A stretch of 7,599 nt of DNA from Burkholderiales bacterium (GCA_019746155.1 JAIESJ010000034.1:1-7599); one strand, 5' to 3'. Counted from the stretch's first letter, positions 1 through 5,704 are shown. A program made the numbers and translations. The notes: generated from the sequence alone by a model not told the origin.

Positions 1-842
1 CGCAGGAGGCGGTCGAATTCGCCGACCGTTCCATGGAGCAGATCGCCTATACCGCCTATCGGGCCTCGACCGACCTCGCCGAAGAGCGTGGGCCGTACTC
101 GACGTTCAAGGGCTCGCTGTGGGATCGCGGCATACTGCCTTTCGACACGCTGAAATTGCTGGCCGAGGAGCGCGGCGGCTACATCGAGTGCGACATGTCG
201 ACCACGCTCGACTGGGATGCGCTGAGACGCCGCATCCAGCAGGTCGGCATGAGGAACTCCAACTGCCTCGCGATCGCGCCTACCGCGACGATTGCCAACA
301 TCACGGGGCTGTCGCAATGCATCGAGCCCACATACCAGAATCTCTACGTGAAATCGAACCTGTCGGGTGAGTTCACGGTGGTCAACGAGTTCCTGGTGCG
401 CGATCTGAAGAAGCTCAATCTGTGGGACGAGGTGATGATTGCGGACCTCAAGTATTTCGACGGTTCGCTCGCCAAGATCGACCGCATTCCGCAGGATATC
501 CGCAATCTCTACGCCACGGCGTTCGAGATCGAGCCCAGGTGGCTGGTCGAATGCGCGGCACGGCGTCAGAAGTGGGTAGACCAGTCGCAGTCGCTCAACA
601 TTTACATGGCGGGCGCTTCTGGCAAGAAGCTCGACGAGACCTATAAGCTGGCATGGCTGCGCGGACTTAAGACGACCTACTACCTGCGTACTCTGGGCGC
701 GACTTCGGCCGAGAAGTCCACGGGCAGGGCCGGGCAGTTGAATGCCGTGCCGGCCGACGGCGGCGTGATGGCGGCGGGAAGCGAAGCCGGGCAGCCGAAG
801 GCGTGTTCGATTCTCGATCCCGAATGCGAGGCGTGCCAGTGA
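1..842 (+). CDS. nrdA: Ribonucleoside-diphosphate reductase class I, alpha subunit (C-terminal part)
   Basis: This is the large catalytic subunit of aerobic ribonucleotide reductase, which reduces ribonucleoside diphosphates to deoxy forms in the cytoplasm together with NrdB. The gene enters from the left edge; reading is open from base 3, giving about 279 codons of the C-terminal barrel and tail. The catalytic Cys and the Asn/Glu of the active site must lie upstream and cannot be checked. Visible family marks are the APTATIANITG phosphate-binding loop (about 277-309), the Tyr-Tyr pair of the radical-transfer path (678-683, in TTYYLRTLGAT), and a flexible tail with Cys codons at 804, 825 and 834 ending CEACQ. 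In this family a C-terminal Cys pair re-reduces the active site, accepting electrons from thioredoxin or glutaredoxin. nrdB follows 118 bases later. Any NrdR boxes would be upstream, outside the window. The family assignment is secure. Confidence 0.96.
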   Translation, partial: QEAVEFADRSMEQIAYTAYRASTDLAEERGPYSTFKGSLWDRGILPFDTLKLLAEERGGYIECDMSTTLDWDALRRRIQQVGMRNSNCLAIAPTATIANITGLSQCIEPTYQNLYVKSNLSGEFTVVNEFLVRDLKKLNLWDEVMIADLKYFDGSLAKIDRIPQDIRNLYATAFEIEPRWLVECAARRQKWVDQSQSLNIYMAGASGKKLDETYKLAWLRGLKTTYYLRTLGATSAEKSTGRAGQLNAVPADGGVMAAGSEAGQPKACSILDPECEACQ

Positions 843-871
843 CGGGTATGCTCATGAGGAGGGATGTATTG

Positions 872-958
872 ATGACCAGGTTTTACCTGATTCCCACCGA
901 TAACACCAATAAAGGGAAGCCATTCCTGTCCACCCAAAAAAGCGATAAAGGAGACTGA
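872..958 (+). CDS. Possible 28-residue small ORF between nrdA and nrdB
   Basis: I do not recognise this peptide. It starts at ATG 872, preceded by a strong Shine-Dalgarno AGGAGGG (857-863) with 8 bases of spacing. It runs 28 codons (beginning MTRFYLIPTDNTNKG) and stops at TGA 956-958, two bases before the nrdB ATG. The nrdB ribosome site AAAGGAG (947-953) lies inside its last codons, so translation of the two could be coupled. In-frame ATGs at 848 and 854 would lengthen it to 36 or 34 residues, but the Shine-Dalgarno favours 872. The peptide is polar with no membrane segment, and its codons are more A/T-rich than those of the flanking genes. It could be a coupling or leader peptide that sets NrdB output, a short RNR-associated protein, or a chance reading frame. 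The ribosome site is the main support. Confidence 0.38.
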   Translation: MTRFYLIPTDNTNKGKPFLSTQKSDKGD

Positions 959-960
959 CC

Positions 961-2100
961 ATGTTGCAATTCGAGGAACAAACAGCCCCCGGTGCCGGCC
1001 CCGGCTTGGCGCTGCAGCCCGCGGCTGATGCCGGGCGCGCGTCCGCGCCGACCGGGACCGCGATGCCGGAGGATGCCCGGTTCCGGCGTATTTCGGTCGA
1101 CGACAAGCGCATCATCAATGGTCAGACCGACGTCAACCAGCTGGTGCCGTTCAAGTACAAATGGGCATGGGAAAAATATCTTTCCGCCTGCGCCAATCAC
1201 TGGATGCCGCAGGAAATCCAGATGAGCCGCGATATCGCACTGTGGAAAGACCCCAACGGGCTGAGCGAAGACGAGCGCCGCCTCGTCAAGCGCAATCTCG
1301 GCTTTTTCGTCACGGCCGATTCGCTGGCGGCGAACAACATCGTGCTCGGCACCTACCGCCATATCACCGCGCCGGAATGCCGCCAGTATCTGCTGCGCCA
1401 GGCGTTCGAGGAGGCGATCCACACCCACGCCTATCAGTACATCGTCGAGAGCCTCGGCCTCGACGAGGGCGAGGTGTTCAACGCCTATCACGAGATCGCA
1501 TCGATCCGCGACAAAGACGAGTTCCTGATTCCGTTCATCGATACGCTGACCGATCCGGCGTTCAAGACCGGCACGCCCGAGAACGACCAGAAGCTTCTGA
1601 AAAGCCTGATCGTGTTCGCGTGCATCATGGAGGGGCTGTTCTTCTACGTCGGCTTCGTGCAGATCCTCGCGCTCGGCCGGCAGAACAAGATGACGGGCGC
1701 GGCCGAGCAGTATCAGTACATCCTGCGCGACGAGTCGATGCACTGCAATTTCGGCATCGACGTCATCAACCAGATCAAGATGGAAAACCCGCATCTGTGG
1801 ACTTCGGAATTTCGCGAGGAAATCCGCGGCCTGATGGTGAAGGCGGTCGAGCTCGAGTACCGCTACGCCGAAGACACCATGCCGCGCGGCGTGCTGGGGT
1901 TGAACGCTGCGATGTTCAAGGAATATCTGCGCTACATCGCCAACCGCCGCTGCCAGCAGATCGGGCTGGATCCGCTGTTCGGAGGCGCGGCCAACCCGTT
2001 CCCGTGGATGGCGGAGATGATAGACCTCAAGAAAGAAAAGAACTTCTTTGAGACGCGCGTTACCGAATACCAGACAGGAGGGGCCCTGAGCTGGGATTGA
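961..2100 (+). CDS. nrdB: Ribonucleoside-diphosphate reductase class Ia, beta subunit
   Basis: This is the small radical-generating subunit, 379 residues, close to the usual length. It holds a di-iron centre and a tyrosyl radical and passes the radical to NrdA. The metal ligands are visible by family alignment: Asp120, Glu151, His154, Glu224, Glu258 and His261. The radical Tyr is Tyr158, in the motif EEAIHTHAY (150-158). A tyrosine there points to class Ia rather than the tyrosine-less Ic type. The first 35 or so residues are an Ala/Pro/Gly-rich variable extension. The last residues, GGALSWD, form the tail that in this family docks onto NrdA. The ATG has a good ribosome site, AAAGGAG (947-953), 7 bases upstream. 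The gene follows nrdA and is probably cotranscribed with it. An out-of-frame second copy of the tail codons lies 42 bases after the stop. Confidence 0.97.
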   Translation: MLQFEEQTAPGAGPGLALQPAADAGRASAPTGTAMPEDARFRRISVDDKRIINGQTDVNQLVPFKYKWAWEKYLSACANHWMPQEIQMSRDIALWKDPNGLSEDERRLVKRNLGFFVTADSLAANNIVLGTYRHITAPECRQYLLRQAFEEAIHTHAYQYIVESLGLDEGEVFNAYHEIASIRDKDEFLIPFIDTLTDPAFKTGTPENDQKLLKSLIVFACIMEGLFFYVGFVQILALGRQNKMTGAAEQYQYILRDESMHCNFGIDVINQIKMENPHLWTSEFREEIRGLMVKAVELEYRYAEDTMPRGVLGLNAAMFKEYLRYIANRRCQQIGLDPLFGGAANPFPWMAEMIDLKKEKNFFETRVTEYQTGGALSWD

Positions 2101-2140
2101 CGCGCATCGATGCCGAAGGTTTTTTGAAACCCCGTCGCAC

Positions 2141-2171
2141 CAGACTGGGAGGCGCGCTGAGTTGGGATTAA
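2141..2171 (+). repeat. Second copy of the nrdB C-terminal tail codons
   Basis: Bases 2141-2171 repeat the end of nrdB (2071-2100) with about five substitutions and a one-base length change. Read from 2142 the copy gives RLGGALSWD followed by TAA, while nrdB ends QTGGALSWD with TGA. Over the shared GGALSWD, the differing codons (GGG/GGC, GCC/GCG, AGC/AGT) are all synonymous, and one stop replaces another. The copy lies in a different frame from nrdB. The frame stays open upstream to at least 2094, and includes a possible TTG start at 2124 with GAAGG five bases before it. It may be the remnant of a duplicated or replaced nrdB 3' end, or a tiny expressed tail peptide. The repeat itself is plain in the sequence; its origin is inference. 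Confidence 0.7.
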
Positions 2172-2209
2172 GCCTGCTTAACCGACGTTACCGGAGCCGC
2201 AGACCGGGC

Positions 2210-2467
2210 ATGCATACCGTTACTGAATGCCGCGCCGAGAGAAATTACACGCTGTGGTTGCGTTTTGACGACGGCCTCGAGGGCCATGTTTATCTCGGCG
2301 ATCTGGTGGCGACCACGATGTTTCGGGCGCTCTCCGACGAGGAGAGCTTCTACCGGGTCGCGATCGACCCGGTATCGAACGCGGTGACTTGGGAAGGCGG
2401 AATCAACCTCGATCCGGACGTTTTATACCGCGACCTGGTGAGCAAGGCCATAGCGGCCTTGCATTGA
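2210..2467 (+). CDS. DUF2442 family protein
   Basis: This is a small protein of 85 residues from ATG 2210, about the whole length of a DUF2442 domain. Family features are the opening strand MHTVTECRAERNYTLWLRF, then DDGLEG, VYLGDLV, FRALSDEESFYRVAID, and the closing TWEGGINLDPDVLY. The function of DUF2442 is not established; members often sit beside a DUF4160 gene and the pair is sometimes discussed as toxin-antitoxin-like. No DUF4160 partner is visible here. The start is uncertain: ATG 2210 fits the family's N-terminus but has only a distant GGAG (2193-2196). A TTG at 2162 has GGGAGG (2147-2152) nine bases upstream and would add 16 residues rich in Arg. It lies 109 bases after nrdB and could be read from the nrd transcript. 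Confidence 0.82.
   Translation: MHTVTECRAERNYTLWLRFDDGLEGHVYLGDLVATTMFRALSDEESFYRVAIDPVSNAVTWEGGINLDPDVLYRDLVSKAIAALH
2442..2462 (+). other. Perfect 8-bp inverted repeat at the end of the DUF2442 gene
   Basis: GCAAGGCC (2442-2449) and GGCCTTGC (2455-2462) form a perfect stem around the loop ATAGC. The hairpin covers the last codons of the DUF2442 gene and ends just before its stop. No run of T follows on either strand, so it is not a standard intrinsic terminator. It may help end or stabilise the transcript, or be a by-product of the Ala codons. Confidence 0.45.
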
Positions 2468-2625
2468 GAACTGCCGCAACGTCCGCGGCATCGCCCGGCG
2501 CAGGGCCGGACGTGAAGCGGGCTGCGCGGTAGTCAGCGGCCTCGGGCGGTTTGACCCGGCTGCTGTGGGTGAGTCGCTGCACTTGTCGGTGCGGTGCCTT
2601 TGGCAACTTTCTTATGGAGGCTGAT

Positions 2626-2940
2626 ATGGCACAAGCCAAGAAGAGAACCACAAAGAAGAAAGCAGCTAAGAAAGCTGCAAAGAAAAAGAAGGTGGTTGCA
2701 AAGAAGGCAACCAGGAAAAAACCGGCTGCGCGCAAGACCGTACGCCGCAAGGCGGCGAAAAAAAAGCCGACTAAAAAGTCGGCTAAGAAAAAAGCAGCCA
2801 AGAAGAAGCCTGCTGCCAGGAAAAAGGCGGCGCCTGAACCTGCCCCGGCTCCGGTTCAGACCCCGGCTCCGGCACCTATGGCGCCCCGACCGGTCGCAAT
2901 CCCGGGTGCGTGGCCTTTTCCGATGGGTAACAGGCCCTAA
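2626..2940 (+). CDS. Histone H1-like Lys/Ala-rich DNA-binding protein
   Basis: This is a 104-residue, extremely basic protein. Residues 1-70 are built of KKA, KKAAKK and RKK units with about 30 Lys plus several Arg and no hydrophobic core. The rest is a Pro/Ala-rich tail (PEPAPAPVQTPAPAP) ending in FPMGNRP. This matches the bacterial histone H1-like group (relatives of Bordetella BpH1 and Pseudomonas AlgP tails), thought to bind DNA non-specifically through the charged arm and to affect nucleoid compaction. The ATG at 2626 is chosen because GGAGG (2616-2620) lies 5 bases upstream and the Lys-rich motif begins directly after it; the frame stays open further upstream but with different composition. 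The coding DNA is A-rich against a GC-rich background because of AAG/AAA codons. These repeats vary in length between strains and can recombine. A minus-strand terminator-like hairpin lies within the gene (2758-2784). Confidence 0.85.
   Translation: MAQAKKRTTKKKAAKKAAKKKKVVAKKATRKKPAARKTVRRKAAKKKPTKKSAKKKAAKKKPAARKKAAPEPAPAPVQTPAPAPMAPRPVAIPGAWPFPMGNRP
2758..2784 (-). terminator. Intrinsic-terminator-like structure on the minus strand inside the H1-like gene
   Basis: AGCCGACT (2765-2772) and AGTCGGCT (2777-2784) make a perfect 8-bp stem with a four-base loop of A. The flanking bases 2758-2764 are all A. Read on the minus strand this is a stem, a TTTT loop and seven T, the classic form of a Rho-independent terminator. 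It would stop antisense transcription entering from the right. It encodes KPTKKSA on the + strand, so it may be a coincidence of Lys/Ala/Ser codons. Confidence 0.45.
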
Positions 2941-2961
2941 CTTCCACCATGCCTGCGGTCC

Positions 2962-2981
2962 GACTGCCTCCGGGAGGAGTC
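2962..2981 (+). promoter_or_regulatory. Hairpin that would mask a Shine-Dalgarno sequence
   Basis: GACT (2962-2965) pairs with AGTC (2978-2981), and CCTC (2967-2970) with GAGG (2974-2977). This gives 8 pairs with one bulged G and a CGG loop. The right arm contains GGGAGGAG (2972-2979), a strong ribosome site for the ATG at 2987, so folding would hide it. No T run follows, so it is a poor terminator for the H1-like gene upstream. Confidence 0.35.
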
Positions 2982-2986
2982 CAGTC

Positions 2987-3097
2987 ATGGCCGCGGGCGT
3001 TGGATTTAACCGGTCAGCAGCAGAGCGTCAAAGATACCGAATCTCACCCCGCCGGGCAAGAAAATTTGACTTTATTCTCCGGCCAGGCGTTTCGTGA
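2987..3097 (+). CDS. Possible 36-residue basic small ORF
   Basis: I do not recognise this product. ATG 2987 has the strong ribosome site GGGAGGAG (2972-2979) 7 bases upstream, and the frame runs 36 codons to TGA 3095-3097 (beginning MAAGVGFNRSAAERQ). The peptide has eight Arg and one Lys, concentrated in the second half, and no membrane segment. It begins 46 bases after the H1-like gene, which is also strongly basic, so it could be cotranscribed. The ribosome site lies within a hairpin (2962-2981) that could control access to it. The reading frame might equally be accidental: this is otherwise a gap of about 220 bases between two genes. Confidence 0.28.
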   Translation: MAAGVGFNRSAAERQRYRISPRRARKFDFILRPGVS

Positions 3098-3130
3098 TGT
3101 AAAATACGCTTGTAATCAATAAGATACATA
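3060..3130 (+). promoter_or_regulatory. Probable promoter region of the DUF302 gene
   Basis: The GC-rich sequence turns AT-rich here, ahead of a gene with a 5' leader. TTGACT (3066-3071) resembles a -35 box and TAAAAT (3100-3105) a -10 box, but they are 28 bases apart and so cannot belong to the same sigma-70 promoter. TAAAAT may act with the preceding TG bases, or TAAGAT (3120-3125) may be used. The region is a likely start zone; the exact elements are not determined. Confidence 0.25.
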
Positions 3131-3161
3131 CTGCACATCAGTGGTTTTCCGAGGAGGTGTT

Positions 3162-3635
3162 ATGAGAGCGAACCTCATTTTAGCCATGATGATGAGTTTT
3201 GCCGCGATGCCAGTGGGTGCGGACGCGGCTGCGCCCGGGATCGTGATCCATTCCACCAAAGGCCAGTTCGACGAAGTGAAAGACCGGGTGGTGATGGCTG
3301 TCGAGAATCGCGGGATGGTGCTCAACTACACCGCGCGCGTCGGCGACATGCTCGAGCGCACCGGCAAGGATCTGGGACGCGAGCGCCGGGTCTACACTCA
3401 CGCCGAGGTGCTCGAATTCTGCAGCGCGACGCTCTCCCGCGACACCATGGAAGCCGATTCGCGCAACATCGTGTTCTGTCCGTATACGATCGCGATCTAC
3501 GCGCTGCCGAAGGAGCCCGGCAAGGTCTATCTGTCCTATCGCAAGCCGGTGGCACTCGGCTCCGGCCAGTCGATCAAGGCCTTGCGCGCGATCGAGAAAC
3601 TGCTGGAAGACATCGTGAGCGAAGCGCTCAAGTAA
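3162..3635 (+). CDS. Secreted DUF302 domain protein
   Basis: This is a 157-residue protein with an N-terminal signal peptide (MRANLILAMMMSFAAMPVGA, likely cut near ADA-AAP around residues 20-23). It therefore probably acts in the periplasm. The mature part fits the DUF302 fold: an N-terminal helix (FDEVKDRVVMAVENRGMVLNY, residues 36-56), then VYTHAEVLEFCSATLS, DSRNIVFCPYTIAIYA and a final strand VYLSYRKPV. The biochemical role of DUF302 is not established; some members bind small ligands or sit in redox and stress loci. Cys87 and Cys106 fall in the two conserved strands and could form a disulfide. ATG 3162 is chosen over GTG 3141 because GAGGAGGTG (3151-3159) lies immediately upstream and the signal peptide starts there. 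A truncated KTSC-domain ORF follows 20 bases after the stop. Confidence 0.8.
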   Translation: MRANLILAMMMSFAAMPVGADAAAPGIVIHSTKGQFDEVKDRVVMAVENRGMVLNYTARVGDMLERTGKDLGRERRVYTHAEVLEFCSATLSRDTMEADSRNIVFCPYTIAIYALPKEPGKVYLSYRKPVALGSGQSIKALRAIEKLLEDIVSEALK

Positions 3636-3655
3636 CGGTGGACGGTGTGCCGGCG

Positions 3656-3778
3656 ATGGAACGCAGGAGAATCAGCGCGAGCAATATCCGTTGCGTCGGC
3701 TACGATGCGCGCAGCCGCGTGCTCGAGATCGAGTTCGGCAACGGCGGTATTTATCAGTATATTAGAGTCTGGATTTGA
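3656..3778 (+). pseudogene. Truncated KTSC-domain protein, probably frameshifted
   Basis: The 40-codon frame starting at ATG 3656 encodes ISASNIRCVGYDARSRVLEI followed by EFGNGGIYQYIRV. This matches the first half of the KTSC domain (pattern S-S-x-I-x-x-V-G-Y-D ... L-E-V-x-F-x-x-G-x-x-Y-x-Y-x-x-V-P). It then ends abruptly at TGA 3776-3778, lacking the second half with the Lys-Thr-Ser-Cys-like segment. In the +1 frame the same region reads GFEGL (3771-3785), which resembles the VYEGL that should follow the V-P. A small deletion near 3769, of about 8 bases if the spacing is normal, would explain both. KTSC function is unknown, with a suggested nucleic acid or metabolic role. No strong ribosome site is visible. 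It may be a decayed gene or a short expressed fragment; decay is favoured. Confidence 0.6.
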
Positions 3779-3851
3779 AGGATTAACCACGATAATTTTT
3801 GCCAAACCGGGTCCCGGCAGGATCGGGCAACCATTCCCAGAGGAGAACGCG

Positions 3852-4901
3852 ATGAAGTCCCGCCTTGATGGCATAGAACGTCTGCTGTTTGCCCTGACCA
3901 TAGGCCTGATCGTCGTCCCCGCATATGCCCAGGGGGACGACTGCAAGAACCGTGGCCAACTCGACACGCTGTATTGCGATGAAAACAGGGATCTCGTCGC
4001 CGATTCTCCTAAGGACCCCAGGAAGTGGAAAAACCCCGGCACGCTGGTGTTCACCTATACCCCGGTGGAGGACCCGGCGGTGTATGAGAATGCATTCAAG
4101 CCTTTCCTCGACCATCTGGGCAAGTGCACCGGCAAGAGAATCGCCTATTTCCCGGTGCAGTCGAACGCCTCGGAGATCGAGGCGATGCGCGCGGGGCGGC
4201 TGCATGTCGGCGGCTTTTCGACCGGCCCCACCGGCTTTGCGGTGAACCTCGCCGGCGCCGTGCCGTTTGCGGTCAAGGGCAACGAGAAGGAATTGCAGGG
4301 CTATAACCTGATCCTGATCGTGAAAAAGAGCAGCCCTTACCAGAAGATCACTGATTTGAAGGGCAAGAGGGTCGCGCATACCTCACCGTCGTCGAACTCG
4401 GGCCATCTCGCGCCGCAGGTACTGTTCCCGCCGGAAGGCCTGGTTCCCGGCAAGGACTACGAGATCAAATTCTCGGGCAAGCACGATCAGTCGGTGAAGG
4501 GCGTGGAGTCGGGCGATTACGATGCCGCGCCTGTGGCATCCGACGTGTTCTATCGCATGGCGGGCCGCGGCGAGATCAAGGCGGATGATTTCCGCATCCT
4601 GTTCAAGAGCCCTCCATTCCCGACCTCTTCGTTTGCCTATGCGCATGATTTGCACCCCGATCTCGTCAAGACGCTGACCAGGTGCTTTTATGACTACCGC
4701 TTTCCCGATGAGATGAAGAAGACTTTCGGCGGAGCAGACCGTTTCTTCCCGATCACCTACCAGAAGGACTGGGCGGTAGTGCGCAAGGTGGCGGAGGAGA
4801 CCGGCACGCCGTTTAACCGCGCGGCCTACGAGAAGGAAGCCGCACGAGAGGAGGCCGCGCGCAAGAAAACCGCGGAAGAAAAGGCCAAGAAGACGCAATA
4901 A
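3852..4901 (+). CDS. phnD: Phosphonate/phosphite-type ABC transporter, periplasmic binding protein (PhnD-like)
   Basis: This protein of 349 residues captures an organophosphorus compound in the periplasm and hands it to the membrane permeases. It has a signal peptide (residues 1-26, cut after AYA, before QGDD). The mature protein shows PhnD-family marks: TLVFTYTPVEDPAVYENAF (64-82), EIEAMRAGRLHVGGFSTGP (108-126), AHTSPSSNSGHLAP (175-188), and YDAAPVASDVF in the second lobe. ATG 3852 is supported by AGAGGAG (3839-3845) six bases upstream; the frame is open further 5' but the extension has no family features. Two additions stand out: an acidic DENRDLVAD loop (43-51) like a calcium-binding loop, and a Lys/Glu/Ala-rich tail (about 325-349). 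Cys31, 42, 92 and 278 could pair as disulfides. The stop overlaps the phnC start (TAATG). The ligand could be a phosphonate, phosphite or phosphate ester; sequence alone cannot decide. Confidence 0.9.
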   Translation: MKSRLDGIERLLFALTIGLIVVPAYAQGDDCKNRGQLDTLYCDENRDLVADSPKDPRKWKNPGTLVFTYTPVEDPAVYENAFKPFLDHLGKCTGKRIAYFPVQSNASEIEAMRAGRLHVGGFSTGPTGFAVNLAGAVPFAVKGNEKELQGYNLILIVKKSSPYQKITDLKGKRVAHTSPSSNSGHLAPQVLFPPEGLVPGKDYEIKFSGKHDQSVKGVESGDYDAAPVASDVFYRMAGRGEIKADDFRILFKSPPFPTSSFAYAHDLHPDLVKTLTRCFYDYRFPDEMKKTFGGADRFFPITYQKDWAVVRKVAEETGTPFNRAAYEKEAAREEAARKKTAEEKAKKTQ

Positions 4902-5704
4902 TGAGCGGAAAGCCGCAGCCGGCGGCTCCTGTTCCGCCTTCCGACGGCGCGCCGGCGCTCGAGATCCGCGGCCTGCGCAAGGAATACCGGCGTGGCGTGC
5001 CGGTATTGCGCGGCATCAATCTCACCATTGCCGCGCGCGGCATCACCGCCGTCATCGGCCCTTCCGGCACCGGCAAGTCGACGCTGATCCGCTGCATCAA
5101 CCGCCTGGTCGAGCCCAGCGCTGGGCAGATATTTTTTCATGGTCTCGATCTTGCCAGGCTGCGCGGCAGGGCGTTGAGGCAAGCGCGGCGCCGCATCGGC
5201 ATGGTGTTCCAGGAGTACAACCTGGTCGAGCGCCTGACGGTGATGGAAAACGTGCTGTCGGGGCGTCTCGGCTATGTCTCGCCGTTCAAGGCCTGGCTGC
5301 GCAAGTATCCCCAGGAGGACATCGACACCGCGTTCGAGCTGCTCGATACCGTGGGGCTCACCCAGTTCGCCAACCAGCGCGCCGACGCGCTCTCGGGCGG
5401 CCAGCGCCAGCGCGTCGGCATCGCCCGCGCGGTGATGCAGCAGCCGGAACTGCTGCTGGCCGACGAGCCGACTTCTTCGCTCGATCCCAAAACCTCGGTC
5501 GAGATCATGGAGCTGATGGTCTCCATTGCCGAGAGCCGTCGCATCCCGGTGATCCTCAACATCCACAACGTGCCGCTCGCCAGGCGTTTTGCCACCCACA
5601 TCATCGGCATGGCGGACGGCACCGTGGTCTACGATGGTCCGCCCGAGGGCCTCACCGAAGATTACCTGAAACAGATCTATGGCGGCGAGAATTGGCTCGA
5701 GTGA
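4901..5704 (+). CDS. phnC: Phosphonate-type ABC transporter ATP-binding protein (PhnC-like)
   Basis: This is the cytoplasmic ATPase that powers the importer, 267 residues, normal for PhnC. All ABC motifs are present: Walker A GPSGTGKST (53-61), Q-loop Gln104 in FQEYNLVERLTVMENVLSG, signature LSGGQRQRVGIARA (164-177), Walker B LLLADEP (184-190) and the switch His222. The phrase YNLVERLTVMENVLSGRLG is characteristic of PhnC. The first 20 residues are a Pro/Ala-rich extension before the domain begins. The ATG shares its first base with the phnD stop (TAATG) and has only a weak ribosome site, so its translation is probably coupled to phnD. The stop is followed after 10 bases by the start of the first permease. 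Two copies are expected to form the working dimer on the two permease subunits. Confidence 0.94.
   Translation: MSGKPQPAAPVPPSDGAPALEIRGLRKEYRRGVPVLRGINLTIAARGITAVIGPSGTGKSTLIRCINRLVEPSAGQIFFHGLDLARLRGRALRQARRRIGMVFQEYNLVERLTVMENVLSGRLGYVSPFKAWLRKYPQEDIDTAFELLDTVGLTQFANQRADALSGGQRQRVGIARAVMQQPELLLADEPTSSLDPKTSVEIMELMVSIAESRRIPVILNIHNVPLARRFATHIIGMADGTVVYDGPPEGLTEDYLKQIYGGENWLE

Noticed and set aside
883..1794. Long reverse-strand open frame of about 300 codons opposite nrdB
   Set aside because: It lies antisense to a fully conserved nrdB and results from GC-rich codon bias; the translation shows no recognisable domain.
1161..2051. Long + strand frame inside nrdB in another phase
   Set aside because: It is Arg/Pro-rich shadow translation of nrdB, with no ribosome site or domain.
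2118..2131. GGTTT and AAACC pair with a T run after nrdB as a terminator
   Set aside because: The stem is only 5 bp, mostly A-T, and the T run is in the stem and loop instead of following it.
2169..2180. Palindrome TAAGC-CT-GCTTA after nrdB
   Set aside because: It is short, with a two-base spacer, and nothing nearby suggests an operator.
2626..2830. Lys-rich A-tract repeats as a possible CRISPR-like or tandem DNA repeat
   Set aside because: The periodicity comes from KKA codons in an open reading frame with a good start; there are no regular spacers.
3645..3851. N-terminal extension of the PhnD-like protein to an upstream ATG at 3645
   Set aside because: The signal peptide and ribosome site place the start at 3852; the upstream part overlaps the KTSC remnant.
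3636..3851. Search for a Pho box (CTGTCAT direct repeats) upstream of phnD
   Set aside because: No matching pair of repeats was found by eye, so phosphate control through PhoB is not supported here.
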